A DNA stretch of 64,000 nt, from contig JAUXTH010000144.1 in NCBI GenBank assembly GCA_030679035.1, forward strand, positions 1 through 64,000, written 5' to 3'. Position 1 is the stretch's first letter. Each line of letters begins with the position of its first letter. The notes beneath the pieces were generated by a model, which was given only the letters and a program-made list of their open reading frames with translations, was not told the DNA's origin and did no database searches. The DNA is from Methylobacter sp. (GTDB lineage Bacteria; Pseudomonadota; Gammaproteobacteria; Methylococcales; Methylomonadaceae). The position numbers and the translations under genes were made by a program. Below, in pieces: positions 25,675-35,179 of the stretch.

Positions 25675-27528
25675 ATGAGCGAACAGAGCAGTAACAGTCT
25701 AGTTGAGGCAAATCGCCAGCATGATCCCGTGGGCAGGGGGCATCTGGATGGTGAAGCGTCTCATATTTTGGCGACCAAGGTAGATGCACATCCTGCCCTT
25801 AAAGGTTTGGCCGGACTGACCATAGCCCGTCAAATCGGGTTAATGCTGGGGTTGGCACTGAGCGTCGCTATCGGTGTTGCCATTGTTCTATGGTCGCAAG
25901 AGCCCTCTTACGGACGATTGTATTCCGAAATCGGTGAAAGCGATGTGGCTGAAATCCTTGAAATTCTCAATAAGGAGAATATTAAGTATAAAGTCGAAAC
26001 CGGCTCCGGAGCGATTATGGTGCCGATGGCTGATGTGAGCGCAATCAAACTCAAATTGGCGGCTCAGGGCTTGCCCAAAAGTAATAGTATGGGCTACGAG
26101 TTGCTGGATAAAGAGCAGGGTTTCGGCACCAGCAAAAGTGTCGAAACGGTGCGTTTCCAGCGAGCCTTGGAAGGCGAGATTGCCCGGACTATCATGTCCA
26201 TCCAGAATGTAAAAACGGCCAGGGTATTGTTAGCCCTCCCGGTTCAGTCGGTATTTGTGCGGGAGCGTAAAAAGCCCAGCGCTTCAGTCATAGTCAATTT
26301 ATATCAAGGCAGGTCGCTGGACAAAGGCCAAGTCGAATCAATTATTCATTTAGTCGCGTCCAGCGTGCCGCAACTGGATGCCGAGCAAGTCACAGTCGTC
26401 GATCAAAAAGGTCAGCTGTTAAGCAGCAATGACTCATCAGCCGCGGGCAATTTAACCTCCAAGCAATTCGAATATAAGAAAAACATTGAAGAGCATCTGA
26501 TGGGGCGAATTCAAAATATTTTGTCGCCATTGGTGGGTGGCGATGGAATGCGCGTGCAAATTTCAGCGGATGTGGATTTTACCGAGACCGACAGGACTCA
26601 GGAGATGTTCAATCCGGATTTGCCGGCGTTAAGAAGCGAACAAACATCGGAAGAGCGAAGTTCGTTGTCCGCCACGCAAGGTGTTCCCGGCGCATTATCA
26701 AACCAACCGACGCCTGCGGGCACCGCCCCGGAAACAAAATCCGCTTCAACAGCAGCGCCGGGTTCGGCGGCTGCAACAGCTGCCCAGGGTGCGGCGACAA
26801 CAAGTCCGTCTGCCTCGCCCGGTTCGGCATCAAAAAATGCAACCCGGAATTACGAGTTGGATAAAACCATTACCCATACCCGGTTGGCGGCAGGGGCGTT
26901 GCGCCGCTTGTCCGTAGCCGTAGTTGTTGATGATCGGCATGTAGCCCAGGGCGATGGCAAAGTTACTGCGCAGTCTTTTTCCCAGGAAGACATTAATCGT
27001 TTTAGTGATCTGGTCAAGCAGGCGGTCGGTTTTGACAGCAGTCGGGGTGATCAGGTTACTGTCACTAATGTGGCTTTCAAGATAGATGAGCTTGTAGAGG
27101 CATTACCGGCCGTGCCTGTTTGGGAGCAGGGTTGGTTTTTTGATCTTATAAAACAAATTGCCGCCGTGTTGGCCGTATTGTTTCTGTTTTTCGGGGTGTT
27201 GCGACCCACCATGCGCAGCCTTGTCGGGCGGGATATGGAAGAGAAAAAAGCCTTGGCTTTGGTTGAGGCGCAAGAAAAGGCCGCCGCTATCGGGGGGACT
27301 GTTCAATTTAATGAAGCGGGAATGCCAGTTGCTGTCCCTGCCGGCAGCTCTATTGCCGGTCAAGGTGGATCGGTAAATTTTGCTATGCCCCCCGAGATGC
27401 AGGACTTGTTGCTTTTGGATACGCCTCAGAGTTACGAACATCGCCTGGAATATGTGAAAAGGTTGGTTGATGACGATTCGAAAGTAGTCGCGCAAGTTAT
27501 TAAATCATGGGTTCGAAAAGATGGCTAA
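25675..27528 (+). CDS. fliF: Flagellar MS-ring protein FliF
   Basis: The 617-residue protein has a first membrane helix (about 58-78, IGLMLGLALSVAIGVAIVLW) and ring-building motifs (SYGRLYSEIGESDVAEI, GYELLDKEQGFGTSK, RALEGEIARTI, ARVLLALP). A long periplasmic linker rich in Ala, Ser, Thr and Pro (about 330-400) precedes a second membrane helix (about 485-510, LIKQIAAVLAVLFLFFGVL) and a C-terminal cytoplasmic FliG-binding tail. It starts 23 bases after fliE and overlaps fliG by 8 bases. Confidence 0.96.
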   Translation: MSEQSSNSLVEANRQHDPVGRGHLDGEASHILATKVDAHPALKGLAGLTIARQIGLMLGLALSVAIGVAIVLWSQEPSYGRLYSEIGESDVAEILEILNKENIKYKVETGSGAIMVPMADVSAIKLKLAAQGLPKSNSMGYELLDKEQGFGTSKSVETVRFQRALEGEIARTIMSIQNVKTARVLLALPVQSVFVRERKKPSASVIVNLYQGRSLDKGQVESIIHLVASSVPQLDAEQVTVVDQKGQLLSSNDSSAAGNLTSKQFEYKKNIEEHLMGRIQNILSPLVGGDGMRVQISADVDFTETDRTQEMFNPDLPALRSEQTSEERSSLSATQGVPGALSNQPTPAGTAPETKSASTAAPGSAAATAAQGAATTSPSASPGSASKNATRNYELDKTITHTRLAAGALRRLSVAVVVDDRHVAQGDGKVTAQSFSQEDINRFSDLVKQAVGFDSSRGDQVTVTNVAFKIDELVEALPAVPVWEQGWFFDLIKQIAAVLAVLFLFFGVLRPTMRSLVGRDMEEKKALALVEAQEKAAAIGGTVQFNEAGMPVAVPAGSSIAGQGGSVNFAMPPEMQDLLLLDTPQSYEHRLEYVKRLVDDDSKVVAQVIKSWVRKDG

Positions 27529-28534
27529 ACCGGCGGTAACAAAAGAGTTAAATCAGGTTGATCGTGCCGCTGTTTTGTTGCTGGCGCTGGGCATGGAAAG
27601 GGCGGCGATGGTTCTAAAGCACATGTCTCCCAGGGAAGTGCAGACGTTGGGCATCACCATGGCAAGCGTGGGTGAAATCTCCATAGAGATGATGGATCAA
27701 GTGGTTGAGGAATTTATTGTCGCGGTAAAGAACCAGACAGCTTTAGGTATGGATACTGATGAGTATATCCGCACCGTGTTGATCAGCGCTTTGGGCGCAG
27801 ATAAAGCGAACAATATCCTTGACCGGATTTTGCAGGGCGGCAACACCAAGGGTATTGAGCAGTTGAAATGGATGGATACCCGGTCGATTGCAGACATGAT
27901 TCGTTTGGAGCATCCGCAGATTGTCGCGACGATTATGTCGTTGATGGATAGTGAGCAGGCGGCTGATGTGATGATGTACTTGCCCGAAAGCATGCGTGCC
28001 GATTTGATGATGAGAATTGCAACGATGAAGGGCATACAGCCGTCCGCGTTGCGAGAGCTGGATCAAATCATGGAAAAACAGTTAACCGGTTCGGATAATG
28101 TTAAATCGACCAATATCGGCGGTGTCGATGCGGTGGCTAACATTTTAAATTTCCTGGATGGCGGCGCTGCCGACTTGGTGATGTCGGGAATTGCCGAGCA
28201 CAGGTCTGAATTGGCTCAGGAAATTCAGGAGAAGATGTTCACCTTTGAAGACCTTACTTCGATTGATGAAAGAGGTATGCAAACCTTGTTGCGTGAAGTT
28301 TCAACCGGCCAGTTGTTGCTGGCGTTGCGTGGTGTAGGTAGTGAGCTTAAGGAGAAAATATTCAGCAATATGTCCAAGCGGGCCGCAGAAATGCTGCGTG
28401 ACGATTTGGAGGCTTCGCCACCAGCCAAGATAAGCGAAGTGGAATTGGCGCAAAAAGACATTTTGGCTATTGCTAAGAAATTAGCGGATGCAGGCGAGAT
28501 ACAAATGGGAGTCGGTGGTGATGAACTCATCTAA
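27521..28534 (+). CDS. fliG: Flagellar motor switch protein FliG
   Basis: This 337-residue rotor protein interacts with the MotA stator and sets rotation direction. FliG features include AAVLLLALGMERAAMVLKHM (about 13-32), MYLPESMRADLMMRIATM (about 152-169) and the charged torque helix region TFEDLTSIDERGMQTLLREV (about 244-263). The C-terminal domain is complete. It overlaps the end of fliF by 8 bases and the start of fliH by 14 bases, so the three are translationally coupled. Confidence 0.96.
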   Translation: MAKPAVTKELNQVDRAAVLLLALGMERAAMVLKHMSPREVQTLGITMASVGEISIEMMDQVVEEFIVAVKNQTALGMDTDEYIRTVLISALGADKANNILDRILQGGNTKGIEQLKWMDTRSIADMIRLEHPQIVATIMSLMDSEQAADVMMYLPESMRADLMMRIATMKGIQPSALRELDQIMEKQLTGSDNVKSTNIGGVDAVANILNFLDGGAADLVMSGIAEHRSELAQEIQEKMFTFEDLTSIDERGMQTLLREVSTGQLLLALRGVGSELKEKIFSNMSKRAAEMLRDDLEASPPAKISEVELAQKDILAIAKKLADAGEIQMGVGGDELI

Positions 28535-29294
28535 GACGCCCAGATTCACAGCCTCCGAGCTGGAATCGTTAAGGTTATGGAGTATGCCGGATGTTTCCGG
28601 AGTTGATGCTGTCAAGGAATCTGAGACGGTTGAGCTTGAGGAAGAGCTGACGCCGATTTTAACGGTTGATGAAATTGAAGCCATGCAAAAGCAGGCGTAT
28701 GACGAAGCCTTTGCGCAAGGTAAAATGCATGGGTTTCAGCAAGGTTTTGATGAGGGCTCAAAAAAAGGCTACGAGGATAATGTGCACTTGCTGCAAAGTC
28801 AGGCGGCAACACTGGTCAGTCTTCTGGAATCCTTAAGTGAGCCGTTTAAAAAACTTGATGAAGAAGTGGAAAAAGAGCTGGTTCAACTGGTTATAGGTAT
28901 CGCAACGCAAATAATACGCCGGGAAATCAAGTTGGATTCGGGGCAAATCGTTGCCGTTGTTCGGGAAACAATTAATGTTTTGCCATTAGCGTCACAAAAG
29001 ATCAGTTTGAAATTACACCCTGAAGATGCCGGGTTAGTGCGTTCTGCATTAGCGCTGGATGAAATATCCTCAAGCTGGTCCATCGTCGATGATCCATTGA
29101 TTACCCGTGGCGGCTGCGAAGTCGATACCGAGATTTCGCATGTTGATGCGACTGTCGAGCATCGTTTGGCTGCTGTTATCGCAACCGTATTGGGTGGTGA
29201 TCGGGAGCGCGACGGCATGGGTACTCAAGCAGTGCAGGGAGCAGTTGCCGACGACTCCAGGGGTGGTGGAGAAATTGCCGAGGACAAAAGCTAG
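28521..29294 (+). CDS. fliH: Flagellar export ATPase regulator FliH
   Basis: FliH holds the FliI ATPase at the export gate. At the chosen start it has 257 residues. The middle carries AYDEAFAQGKMHGFQQGFDE (about 59-78), the A/G-x-x-x-G run typical of FliH. A helical and C-terminal domain ends EHRLAAVIATVLGG (about 221-234). The start at 28521 (MNSSKTPRF) is preferred because GGGAG lies about 10 bases upstream; a frame from 28488 would overlap fliG further and has no ribosome site. Its stop overlaps the fliI start. Confidence 0.9.
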   Translation: MNSSKTPRFTASELESLRLWSMPDVSGVDAVKESETVELEEELTPILTVDEIEAMQKQAYDEAFAQGKMHGFQQGFDEGSKKGYEDNVHLLQSQAATLVSLLESLSEPFKKLDEEVEKELVQLVIGIATQIIRREIKLDSGQIVAVVRETINVLPLASQKISLKLHPEDAGLVRSALALDEISSSWSIVDDPLITRGGCEVDTEISHVDATVEHRLAAVIATVLGGDRERDGMGTQAVQGAVADDSRGGGEIAEDKS

Positions 29295-30655
29295 TGATTC
29301 CGGATGCAAATCGGTCGCAGATTTGGCTAGCTAAATTAAAACCCTATTCTGAAAGATTAACTGAAGTCCCTGAGCTTGTTGTCGAAGGCAGGCTTTCCCG
29401 CATGGTAGGGCTGACGCTGGAAGCGGTGGGTTGCCGGGCGGCTATTGGTTCCCGCTGCCGGGTGGAGACTAAAAGCGGCAGAATGATTGAAGCGGAAGTC
29501 GTGGGTTTTGCCGGTACGCGGATTTTTTTGATGCCGACCGCGGAAGTTCATGGGCTTGAGCCGGATTGTCGGGTTATTCCGATGGGCAAAAATAGTCAGG
29601 CGAGAGTCGGTTTTGGTTTGCTGGGACGAGTGCTGGATGGCGCAGGAAATGCGATTGATGGCAAAGGCCCGCTTAAAACCGATGCGCTGGTTTCGCTTAA
29701 TGGCGTGCCGATCAATCCCTTGTCAAGAAGGCCGATACGTGAGCCGCTCGACGTTGGAGTTAGGGCGATAAATTCGATACTCAGTGTTGGTCGCGGACAG
29801 CGTATGGGCTTGTTTGCCGGCACCGGTGTAGGTAAAAGTGTGCTGCTGGGCATGATGACCAAATTTACCAAGGCTGATATTGTGGTGGTCGGCCTGATTG
29901 GCGAGCGGGGACGAGAAGTTAATGAATTCGTGCTGAAGACCTTGGGCGAAGAAGGGCTTAAACGAGCGGTGGTGGTGGTTTCGCCTGCGGATTGTCCGCC
30001 GTTGATGCGGGTTCATGCAGCGCTATTGTCAACCAGCATTGCCGAATATTTTCGCGACCAAGGGCTCGATGTATTGTTGTTGATGGACTCATTAACGCGA
30101 TTTGCCCAGGCGCATCGTGAAATTGCGCTGGCTATCGACGAGCCGCCGGCTACCAAGGGCTATCCGCCTTCGGTTTTCGCCAAGTTGCCGCATTTGGTGG
30201 AGCGTGCCGGTAATGCCGATCACGGCGGAGGCTCTATAACCGCATTCTATACAGTCCTGGCCGAGGGTGACGATACCAATGATCCTATTGCCGATGCGGC
30301 CCGAGGAGTGTTGGATGGGCACATCATATTGTCCAGAAGCTTGGCCGACTCAGGGCATTTTCCCGCCATTGATATAGAGGGCTCAATCAGCCGGGTTATG
30401 CCGGATATTATTGATGCCAATCATTTGCAACTGGCGCGGGAATTAAGGCGGTTGTATTCACTTTATCAACAAAACCGCGATTTAATCAGCGTCGGCGCCT
30501 ATCAGCCAGGATCGGATCCTCGAATCGACAAGGCTATTGAGAAAAACCCGGCGATTTTGGAATTTTTGCAACAAAGCATGGATGAGTCGGTCGATATCAA
30601 TCAGAGTTTGCAAGAATTGGCGTTGTTACTGGGCATGGCCAGGGCGGCTGCCTGA
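29294..30655 (+). CDS. fliI: Flagellar type III export ATPase FliI
   Basis: The 453-residue protein is related to F1-beta and powers flagellar protein export. Walker A FAGTGVGKSV is at about 173-182. Further family marks are LIGERGREVNEFV (about 201-213), DVLLLMDSLTRFAQAHREIA (about 258-277) and PPSVFAKLPHLVERAGN. The start at 29294 is a GTG read within the fliH stop region (TAGTG); no better start is visible before the conserved N-terminus. Confidence 0.96.
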   Translation: MIPDANRSQIWLAKLKPYSERLTEVPELVVEGRLSRMVGLTLEAVGCRAAIGSRCRVETKSGRMIEAEVVGFAGTRIFLMPTAEVHGLEPDCRVIPMGKNSQARVGFGLLGRVLDGAGNAIDGKGPLKTDALVSLNGVPINPLSRRPIREPLDVGVRAINSILSVGRGQRMGLFAGTGVGKSVLLGMMTKFTKADIVVVGLIGERGREVNEFVLKTLGEEGLKRAVVVVSPADCPPLMRVHAALLSTSIAEYFRDQGLDVLLLMDSLTRFAQAHREIALAIDEPPATKGYPPSVFAKLPHLVERAGNADHGGGSITAFYTVLAEGDDTNDPIADAARGVLDGHIILSRSLADSGHFPAIDIEGSISRVMPDIIDANHLQLARELRRLYSLYQQNRDLISVGAYQPGSDPRIDKAIEKNPAILEFLQQSMDESVDINQSLQELALLLGMARAAA

Positions 30656-30688
30656 GGTTCAGGTCAGCTTGGAATATAAAGGACATAC

Positions 30689-31147
30689 GTGAAAAAATCG
30701 CAACGCATTAAAACGATTGTGGACATTAAGGCCACACAGGAAAAAAACGCTTTGGAAGTGCTGGGCGCAGTTCAGAGAAAACTCCAGTCCATGCAAGCGC
30801 AAGTTGAAGGATTAAGAAACTATCGGAAGGAATATCAGGTTAGATTCGATCAGTTAGGCATTAAGGGCGTCAATGTTGCGCAGCTTTTGGAGTTTAGGTC
30901 GTTTATCGATAAGCTCGATAAAGCAATAATTGGACAGGAACAAGTGCTGAGTTCGATTGAGGCCGAATTAATGACCAAAAGAAAAATCTGGGAAGAATTG
31001 CATCATAAAACCCAAAGCCTGCAGAAGGTTTGCGATTCAGCTTTGGCGATAGAAATGAAACAGGAAGCTAAACGGGAACAACTGGAGCAGGATGAGCGGG
31101 CATCCAGAATCGGGCGAAATAATTCAAATGGCATGGGAAATGCCTAG
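30689..31147 (+). CDS. fliJ: Flagellar export chaperone FliJ
   Basis: FliJ is a short coiled-coil protein that fits into the FliI hexamer. The 152-residue product is almost all helical and charged (LEVLGAVQRKLQSMQAQVEG, YRKEYQVRFDQL, ELMTKRKIWEELHHKTQSLQ). This agrees with its place directly after fliI. The start is GTG, with AAAGGA 6 bases upstream. Sequence conservation is always low in this family, so context carries most of the weight. Confidence 0.88.
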   Translation: MKKSQRIKTIVDIKATQEKNALEVLGAVQRKLQSMQAQVEGLRNYRKEYQVRFDQLGIKGVNVAQLLEFRSFIDKLDKAIIGQEQVLSSIEAELMTKRKIWEELHHKTQSLQKVCDSALAIEMKQEAKREQLEQDERASRIGRNNSNGMGNA

Positions 31148-31176
31148 TAATTTCTAAGGTTTCAGGAGAATTAATT

Positions 31177-32790
31177 ATGAACATTGAAAGTGCAAATTTA
31201 TCATCTTTGGTATCAAGTAGTGTTACGGTTGAAAGCATGTTGCCGCCTGTGGTCGACGCCGGGGTTATTTCCGAAGGCTTCTCCGATGCATTAGTTACGC
31301 AGATTCAGTTGTTGAGCAATGTTGCAACTGAGGATTTGTTGCCTTTGCAGGTAACGGATATTGCCGGTTTGCAAACAATTACCGATCAGCAAGCCACTAC
31401 CGACTTGTCGGTAGGCAAGGCTGATATGCAAGATTTTGCCGCTTTATTAGGCAATGATTTGCCGTCGTCATACAAAACAAAAGACGACGTTGATCATGAG
31501 GCTGCCTTGGCCTTGGTAACGGACACCTTGAAATATATTGCCATGGGTACGACGGCTGGAGAAAAGGCGGCAGAGGCAGAGCAAAATATCAAAGATGTGA
31601 TTGCAATGGCTGTTGTTCCTGCTGAGCAAAACATGGAAGACACGATTGCGGTGGCTGTTCCTGCTGAGCAAAACATGGAAGATACGATTGCGGTGGCTGT
31701 TCCTGCCGAGCAAAACATGAAAGATGTGACTGCAATGGCCATACCTGCTGAGCAAATCATCAAAGATACGATTGCAGTGGTAGCTCCGGTTGAGCAAAGT
31801 GCGACAGATGTGGTTGCTGAAACTGATCAAGGTATGAAAGATGCGGGGACTCCGGTTCAAATGGATTTAGAGCAGGCAAAAGATAATAATAAAGCCGATA
31901 AAAAGCAGGGTGAAAGCGAAGCTCCACTAGCGAATGTTGAGGGCAGCCACGGAGCTGAAGAGTTGGTTGCAACCATTACTTTTACTCCGGTAATGCCGAT
32001 TGAGCAAGGAAAGTCAGTCAATAATTGGGTGCCTGCAAATGCCATTGAAGAGGGGGCTCTGTTGTCTTTTATAAAGCCGTCGACTGGAGATGCCAAATCG
32101 AACCAGCCTGCGAAAGCTCCTGATAATGTGTTGCACAGTGAAACCGTTTTTCGTCAGCCGGTTCAGGATAAGCAGGGCTTTAATTTAAAGTATTTTGACA
32201 ATGCAGGGCAAGCTGAAAAGCCCGGACGCATTGAACAGCAAGTATTAGGTTTAGAGGGGGAAAAAACTTTGCCCCGTATTGGAACGGACATAACCGTGCT
32301 AAATAGGTCGATTGTTGAGAATAAAACGGATGTTCCGGCAATAACCAAGCCGCTATCGCATCCGGAATGGAACAAAGATCTGGGGGAGCGGATTGTGTGG
32401 ATGAGTAGCAAGGCAATACCGTCGGCAGAAATCAGGCTGAACCCAGAGCATCTTGGCCCCATATCGGTTCGTGTTAATGTGGCTGATGATCAGGCAACTG
32501 TCGTATTTACAGCGCAGCATGCGGCGACAAGAGAAGCTCTTGAAGCATCCATTCCCAAGTTGCGGGAAATGATGGGCGCGCAGCAACTCAATCTGGTGGA
32601 TGTGAATGTTTCCCAAAGCGCCGCTTCAGATCAGGGGCGTTCGCAAGCACAAAACTTTGCGCAAACAGCTGATGGTCGTGGGCAACAAGGCGCGGGGGGC
32701 GCTGCCGGCGATGGAGTCGATGATGTGGAACAAGAAATCGAAAGCGGACGAGCCGTGGTCAGCAAGGGCCTGTTGAGTCTATATGCATAG
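31177..32790 (+). CDS. fliK: Flagellar hook-length control protein FliK with internal repeats
   Basis: The 537-residue protein is the secreted ruler that sets hook length and switches export specificity. Its conserved C-terminal domain (about 395-490) contains WMSSKAIPSAEIRLNPEHLG, PISVRVNVADDQATVVFTAQ and HAATREALEASIPKLREM. The N-terminal region is poorly conserved and carries a run of 14-residue repeats (A-V-P-A-E-Q-N-M-E-D-T-I-A-V type, about residues 130-215), encoded by a 42-base unit between about 31600 and 31800. AGGAGA lies about 8 bases ahead of the ATG. It is last of the fli run. Confidence 0.92.
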   Translation: MNIESANLSSLVSSSVTVESMLPPVVDAGVISEGFSDALVTQIQLLSNVATEDLLPLQVTDIAGLQTITDQQATTDLSVGKADMQDFAALLGNDLPSSYKTKDDVDHEAALALVTDTLKYIAMGTTAGEKAAEAEQNIKDVIAMAVVPAEQNMEDTIAVAVPAEQNMEDTIAVAVPAEQNMKDVTAMAIPAEQIIKDTIAVVAPVEQSATDVVAETDQGMKDAGTPVQMDLEQAKDNNKADKKQGESEAPLANVEGSHGAEELVATITFTPVMPIEQGKSVNNWVPANAIEEGALLSFIKPSTGDAKSNQPAKAPDNVLHSETVFRQPVQDKQGFNLKYFDNAGQAEKPGRIEQQVLGLEGEKTLPRIGTDITVLNRSIVENKTDVPAITKPLSHPEWNKDLGERIVWMSSKAIPSAEIRLNPEHLGPISVRVNVADDQATVVFTAQHAATREALEASIPKLREMMGAQQLNLVDVNVSQSAASDQGRSQAQNFAQTADGRGQQGAGGAAGDGVDDVEQEIESGRAVVSKGLLSLYA

Positions 32791-32908
32791 CGTTAAGCCG
32801 CTATTAGCGCTTTAAGCTCTCAGGATATTTTAATTATTTCTTCTGTGCGGGTGCAGGTGATAAGTGCTGTTTCCGAATGTCATGCTTTTCAAAGGCTAAA
32901 AAAACATC

Positions 32909-32914
32909 TATAAT
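32909..32914 (+). promoter_or_regulatory. Probable -10 box for the rpsF operon
   Basis: TATAAT lies 85 bases before the rpsF ATG, in the only gene-free gap between fliK and rpsF. The -35 region (TTTTCA about 17 bases upstream) is weak. The leader that follows (about 32920-32999) contains GGAGGCTTAACCGAAAGG close to the start and could carry the S6-S18 autoregulatory element known from other rpsF leaders; I cannot prove the fold. Confidence 0.5.
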
Positions 32915-32999
32915 GCGCGGTTCTTAGGGGCTGTCCGCTCCTCCTTGCTTTACCATCTTTATAAGACAGAGGTGGGAGGCTTAACCGAAAGGAAAAAAC

Positions 33000-33452
33000 A
33001 TGCGACATTATGAAATTGTCTTTTTAGTCCATCCTGACCAGAGTTCTCAGGTTCCAGCGATGATTGAGCGTTATAAATCAACCATCGAAACTGCATCCGG
33101 TAAAATCCATCGTTTGGAAGACTGGGGTCGTAGACACCTGGCGTATCCAATCAAAAAAATTCATAAAGCGCATTATGTGCTGATGAATGTCGAGTGCGAT
33201 CAGCCTACTTTGGACGAGTTAGAAAGCGGTTTCCGCTTTAATGATGCCATTTTGCGTAGCATGACTTTACTGCAAAAAGTGGCTATTACCGAACCATCTA
33301 TCATCGCCACATCAACTGCTGAAGAAAATAAAGCGGCTGAATCAAGAGCCAAAGATGCGGCAGCCAGAGCGGCTGTGGCAGAAGCCGAGGACGAACTTGA
33401 TTTAGATGATATCGACGAAGACTTTGATGCTGACGCACTCGCTTCTGAATAA
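33000..33452 (+). CDS. rpsF: 30S ribosomal protein S6
   Basis: The 150-residue protein begins [19 protein letters not shown] and contains [20 protein letters not shown] (about 41-60), clear S6 marks. The C-terminal tail (about 100-150) is long, Ala-rich then very acidic ([20 protein letters not shown]), as in gammaproteobacterial S6 where RimK adds glutamates. AAAGGA precedes the ATG. First gene of the rpsF-rpsR-DUF2232-rplI group. Confidence 0.97.
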   Translation: MRHYEIVFLVHPDQSSQVPAMIERYKSTIETASGKIHRLEDWGRRHLAYPIKKIHKAHYVLMNVECDQPTLDELESGFRFNDAILRSMTLLQKVAITEPSIIATSTAEENKAAESRAKDAAARAAVAEAEDELDLDDIDEDFDADALASE

Positions 33453-33484
33453 AACTTTCAACACTTGGATTTACGAGAATTATT

Positions 33485-33712
33485 ATGGCACGTAACATTA
33501 GACGCAAAAAATTCTGCCGATTCAGTGCAGAAGGTGGAACAGAGATCGACTACAAGGATCTGGATTTGCTGAGTGATTATATTACTGAAACCGGTAAAAT
33601 TGTCCCCAGCCGCATTACAGGAACCAGCGCCAAGTATCAAAGACAGTTAGGTGTTGCAATTAAACGTGCACGTTTTATTGCCTTGTTGCCTTTCTGCGAC
33701 GCTCACAAATAA
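33485..33712 (+). CDS. rpsR: 30S ribosomal protein S18
   Basis: The 75-residue basic protein has [20 protein letters not shown] and [20 protein letters not shown] then [19 protein letters not shown], an unmistakable S18. It pairs with S6 on the platform of the small subunit. It follows rpsF by 32 bases. Confidence 0.98.
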   Translation: MARNIRRKKFCRFSAEGGTEIDYKDLDLLSDYITETGKIVPSRITGTSAKYQRQLGVAIKRARFIALLPFCDAHK

Positions 33713-33727
33713 TACGCTGGACGATCA

Positions 33728-34636
33728 GTGGGCTTTTTAGCTGAGTACATTATGCGGGGGAGAATGCAAGCCATGATAGTGGCTTCCACTCTCGCATTAG
33801 TGTCGCTGATCATGCCTCCAGTGAGTATAGTAAGTTCGGCCTCTGTTGCTCTCGTCACGTTAAGGCGGGGAGCTGTTGAGGGTTTAATCGTTTTGGGGTG
33901 TTCAACTGCGATAGCAGGGGCGCTAGGGTTTGTCCTGTTAGGTAATTATCAGTTTGTATTGCTTTATGGGATGGTGCTGTGGGCTCCTGTCTGGTTGATT
34001 TCAATCATCTTAAGAGAAGGGCGGTATTTATCTCTGGCGGTTGAAATTGCGGTATTGCTTGGTGTTTTGGGGGTTGTTGGTCTTTATCTCTATAATGCCG
34101 AATTGGCAGCGATGTGGAAGACTATTCTTTCACAAATGGTGCCCCCCAATGCTCCGGTTGAAGATATTCAGCATACGTTGGATGTGCTGTCCCATTACAT
34201 GACGGGAATAGTTGCAGCTGCATCGGTATTCGGCTTGCTGTTCGGCCTGTTTCTTGGGCGCTGGTGGCAGGCTTTACTGTATAACCCTGGTGGATTCAGG
34301 CAAGAGTTTTTGTCATTAAATACGCATCCAAGGTTGGCAATAGGCAGTATTTTAGTGGTAGTTATTGCATCATTAAGTTCCGGTGTGATTTCTGAAGTTT
34401 CGTGGAATATCGCTATTTTACTGTTTGTGTTATACACATTTATCGGAACGGCAGTATTGCATACCGTATTTGCCGCGATGAAAATGGGTCGCTATATAGT
34501 GCCGATGTTTTATGTGACAATGTTTTTGATACCCCATGCCATGCTGCCGGTTGCTATAGTCGGACTGAGCGATGCCTGGATGAACTTACGAAAGAAAATT
34601 TCGAATCAACACACGCCTGATGGCGTAGAAAAATAG
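33728..34636 (+). CDS. DUF2232 multi-pass membrane protein
   Basis: The 302-residue protein has about seven to eight hydrophobic segments and the LVSLIMPPVSIVSSASVALV opening of DUF2232 proteins, which often sit between rpsR and rplI in gammaproteobacteria. Its function is unknown. The start is GTG (MGFLAEYIMRGRMQAM), with GGACGA about 8 bases ahead; an internal ATG at codon 9 is an alternative. Distance to rpsR (15 bases) and rplI (31 bases) supports one transcript. Confidence 0.85.
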   Translation: MGFLAEYIMRGRMQAMIVASTLALVSLIMPPVSIVSSASVALVTLRRGAVEGLIVLGCSTAIAGALGFVLLGNYQFVLLYGMVLWAPVWLISIILREGRYLSLAVEIAVLLGVLGVVGLYLYNAELAAMWKTILSQMVPPNAPVEDIQHTLDVLSHYMTGIVAAASVFGLLFGLFLGRWWQALLYNPGGFRQEFLSLNTHPRLAIGSILVVVIASLSSGVISEVSWNIAILLFVLYTFIGTAVLHTVFAAMKMGRYIVPMFYVTMFLIPHAMLPVAIVGLSDAWMNLRKKISNQHTPDGVEK

Positions 34637-34667
34637 CCGGATTAAATCCGAAATGAGGTCATAAAAA

Positions 34668-35117
34668 ATGGAAGTTATTCTTCTTGAAAAGATAGCAAAC
34701 TTAGGTAACCTGGGCGATAAAGTCGTCATTAAATCAGGTTATGGCAGAAACTATCTTGTGCCGTATGGTAAGGCCGTTGCTGCAACGCCTACTAAAATTG
34801 CTGAGTTTGAAGCGCGTCGCGCAGAACTTGAGAAAGCGGCGGCTGAAAAGCTGAGTGCGGCTCAAGCGCGTGCCAATGCATTGGGCAAGCTTCAGGTTGT
34901 TATTACCCACAAAGCTGGCGATGAAGGTAAGTTGTTCGGTTCAGTCGGTACGCAAACTATTGCTGATGCCATTACTGAGGCTGGCGTTGCGGTTGAGAAA
35001 CATGAAATTCGATTGCCTCAAGGTGTTATTCGTCAAATCGGCGAATACCAGATCGACATTCATTGTCATACCGATGTTGTCGTAAAAATGCCTATTAAAA
35101 TTGCTGCTGAAGCATAA
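34668..35117 (+). CDS. rplI: 50S ribosomal protein L9
   Basis: The 149-residue protein begins [20 protein letters not shown] with [17 protein letters not shown] (about 25-41), the L9 signature. A long connecting helix (about 45-75) and a C-terminal RNA-binding domain ([14 protein letters not shown]) complete it. It is last in the ribosomal group; a hairpin with a T-run follows. Confidence 0.98.
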   Translation: MEVILLEKIANLGNLGDKVVIKSGYGRNYLVPYGKAVAATPTKIAEFEARRAELEKAAAEKLSAAQARANALGKLQVVITHKAGDEGKLFGSVGTQTIADAITEAGVAVEKHEIRLPQGVIRQIGEYQIDIHCHTDVVVKMPIKIAAEA

Positions 35118-35143
35118 TAAATAAAGGTTTAAGGCGAAAAGGC

Positions 35144-35175
35144 AAAAGGCTGTGTTTGCAGTCTTGAGCCTTTTT
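35144..35175 (+). terminator. Rho-independent terminator after rplI
   Basis: AAAAGGCT (35144-35151) pairs with AGCCTTTT (35167-35174), with the T-run forming the end of the stem. It sits 27 bases after the rplI stop and just before the waaA start at 35180, so waaA may depend on readthrough or on its own promoter. Confidence 0.6.
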
Positions 35176-35179
35176 AACT

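Noticed and set aside
31600..31800. fliK repeats as a sign of a separate mobile element
   Set aside because: The 42-base unit keeps the reading frame and lies in the variable ruler part of FliK, so internal duplication explains it.
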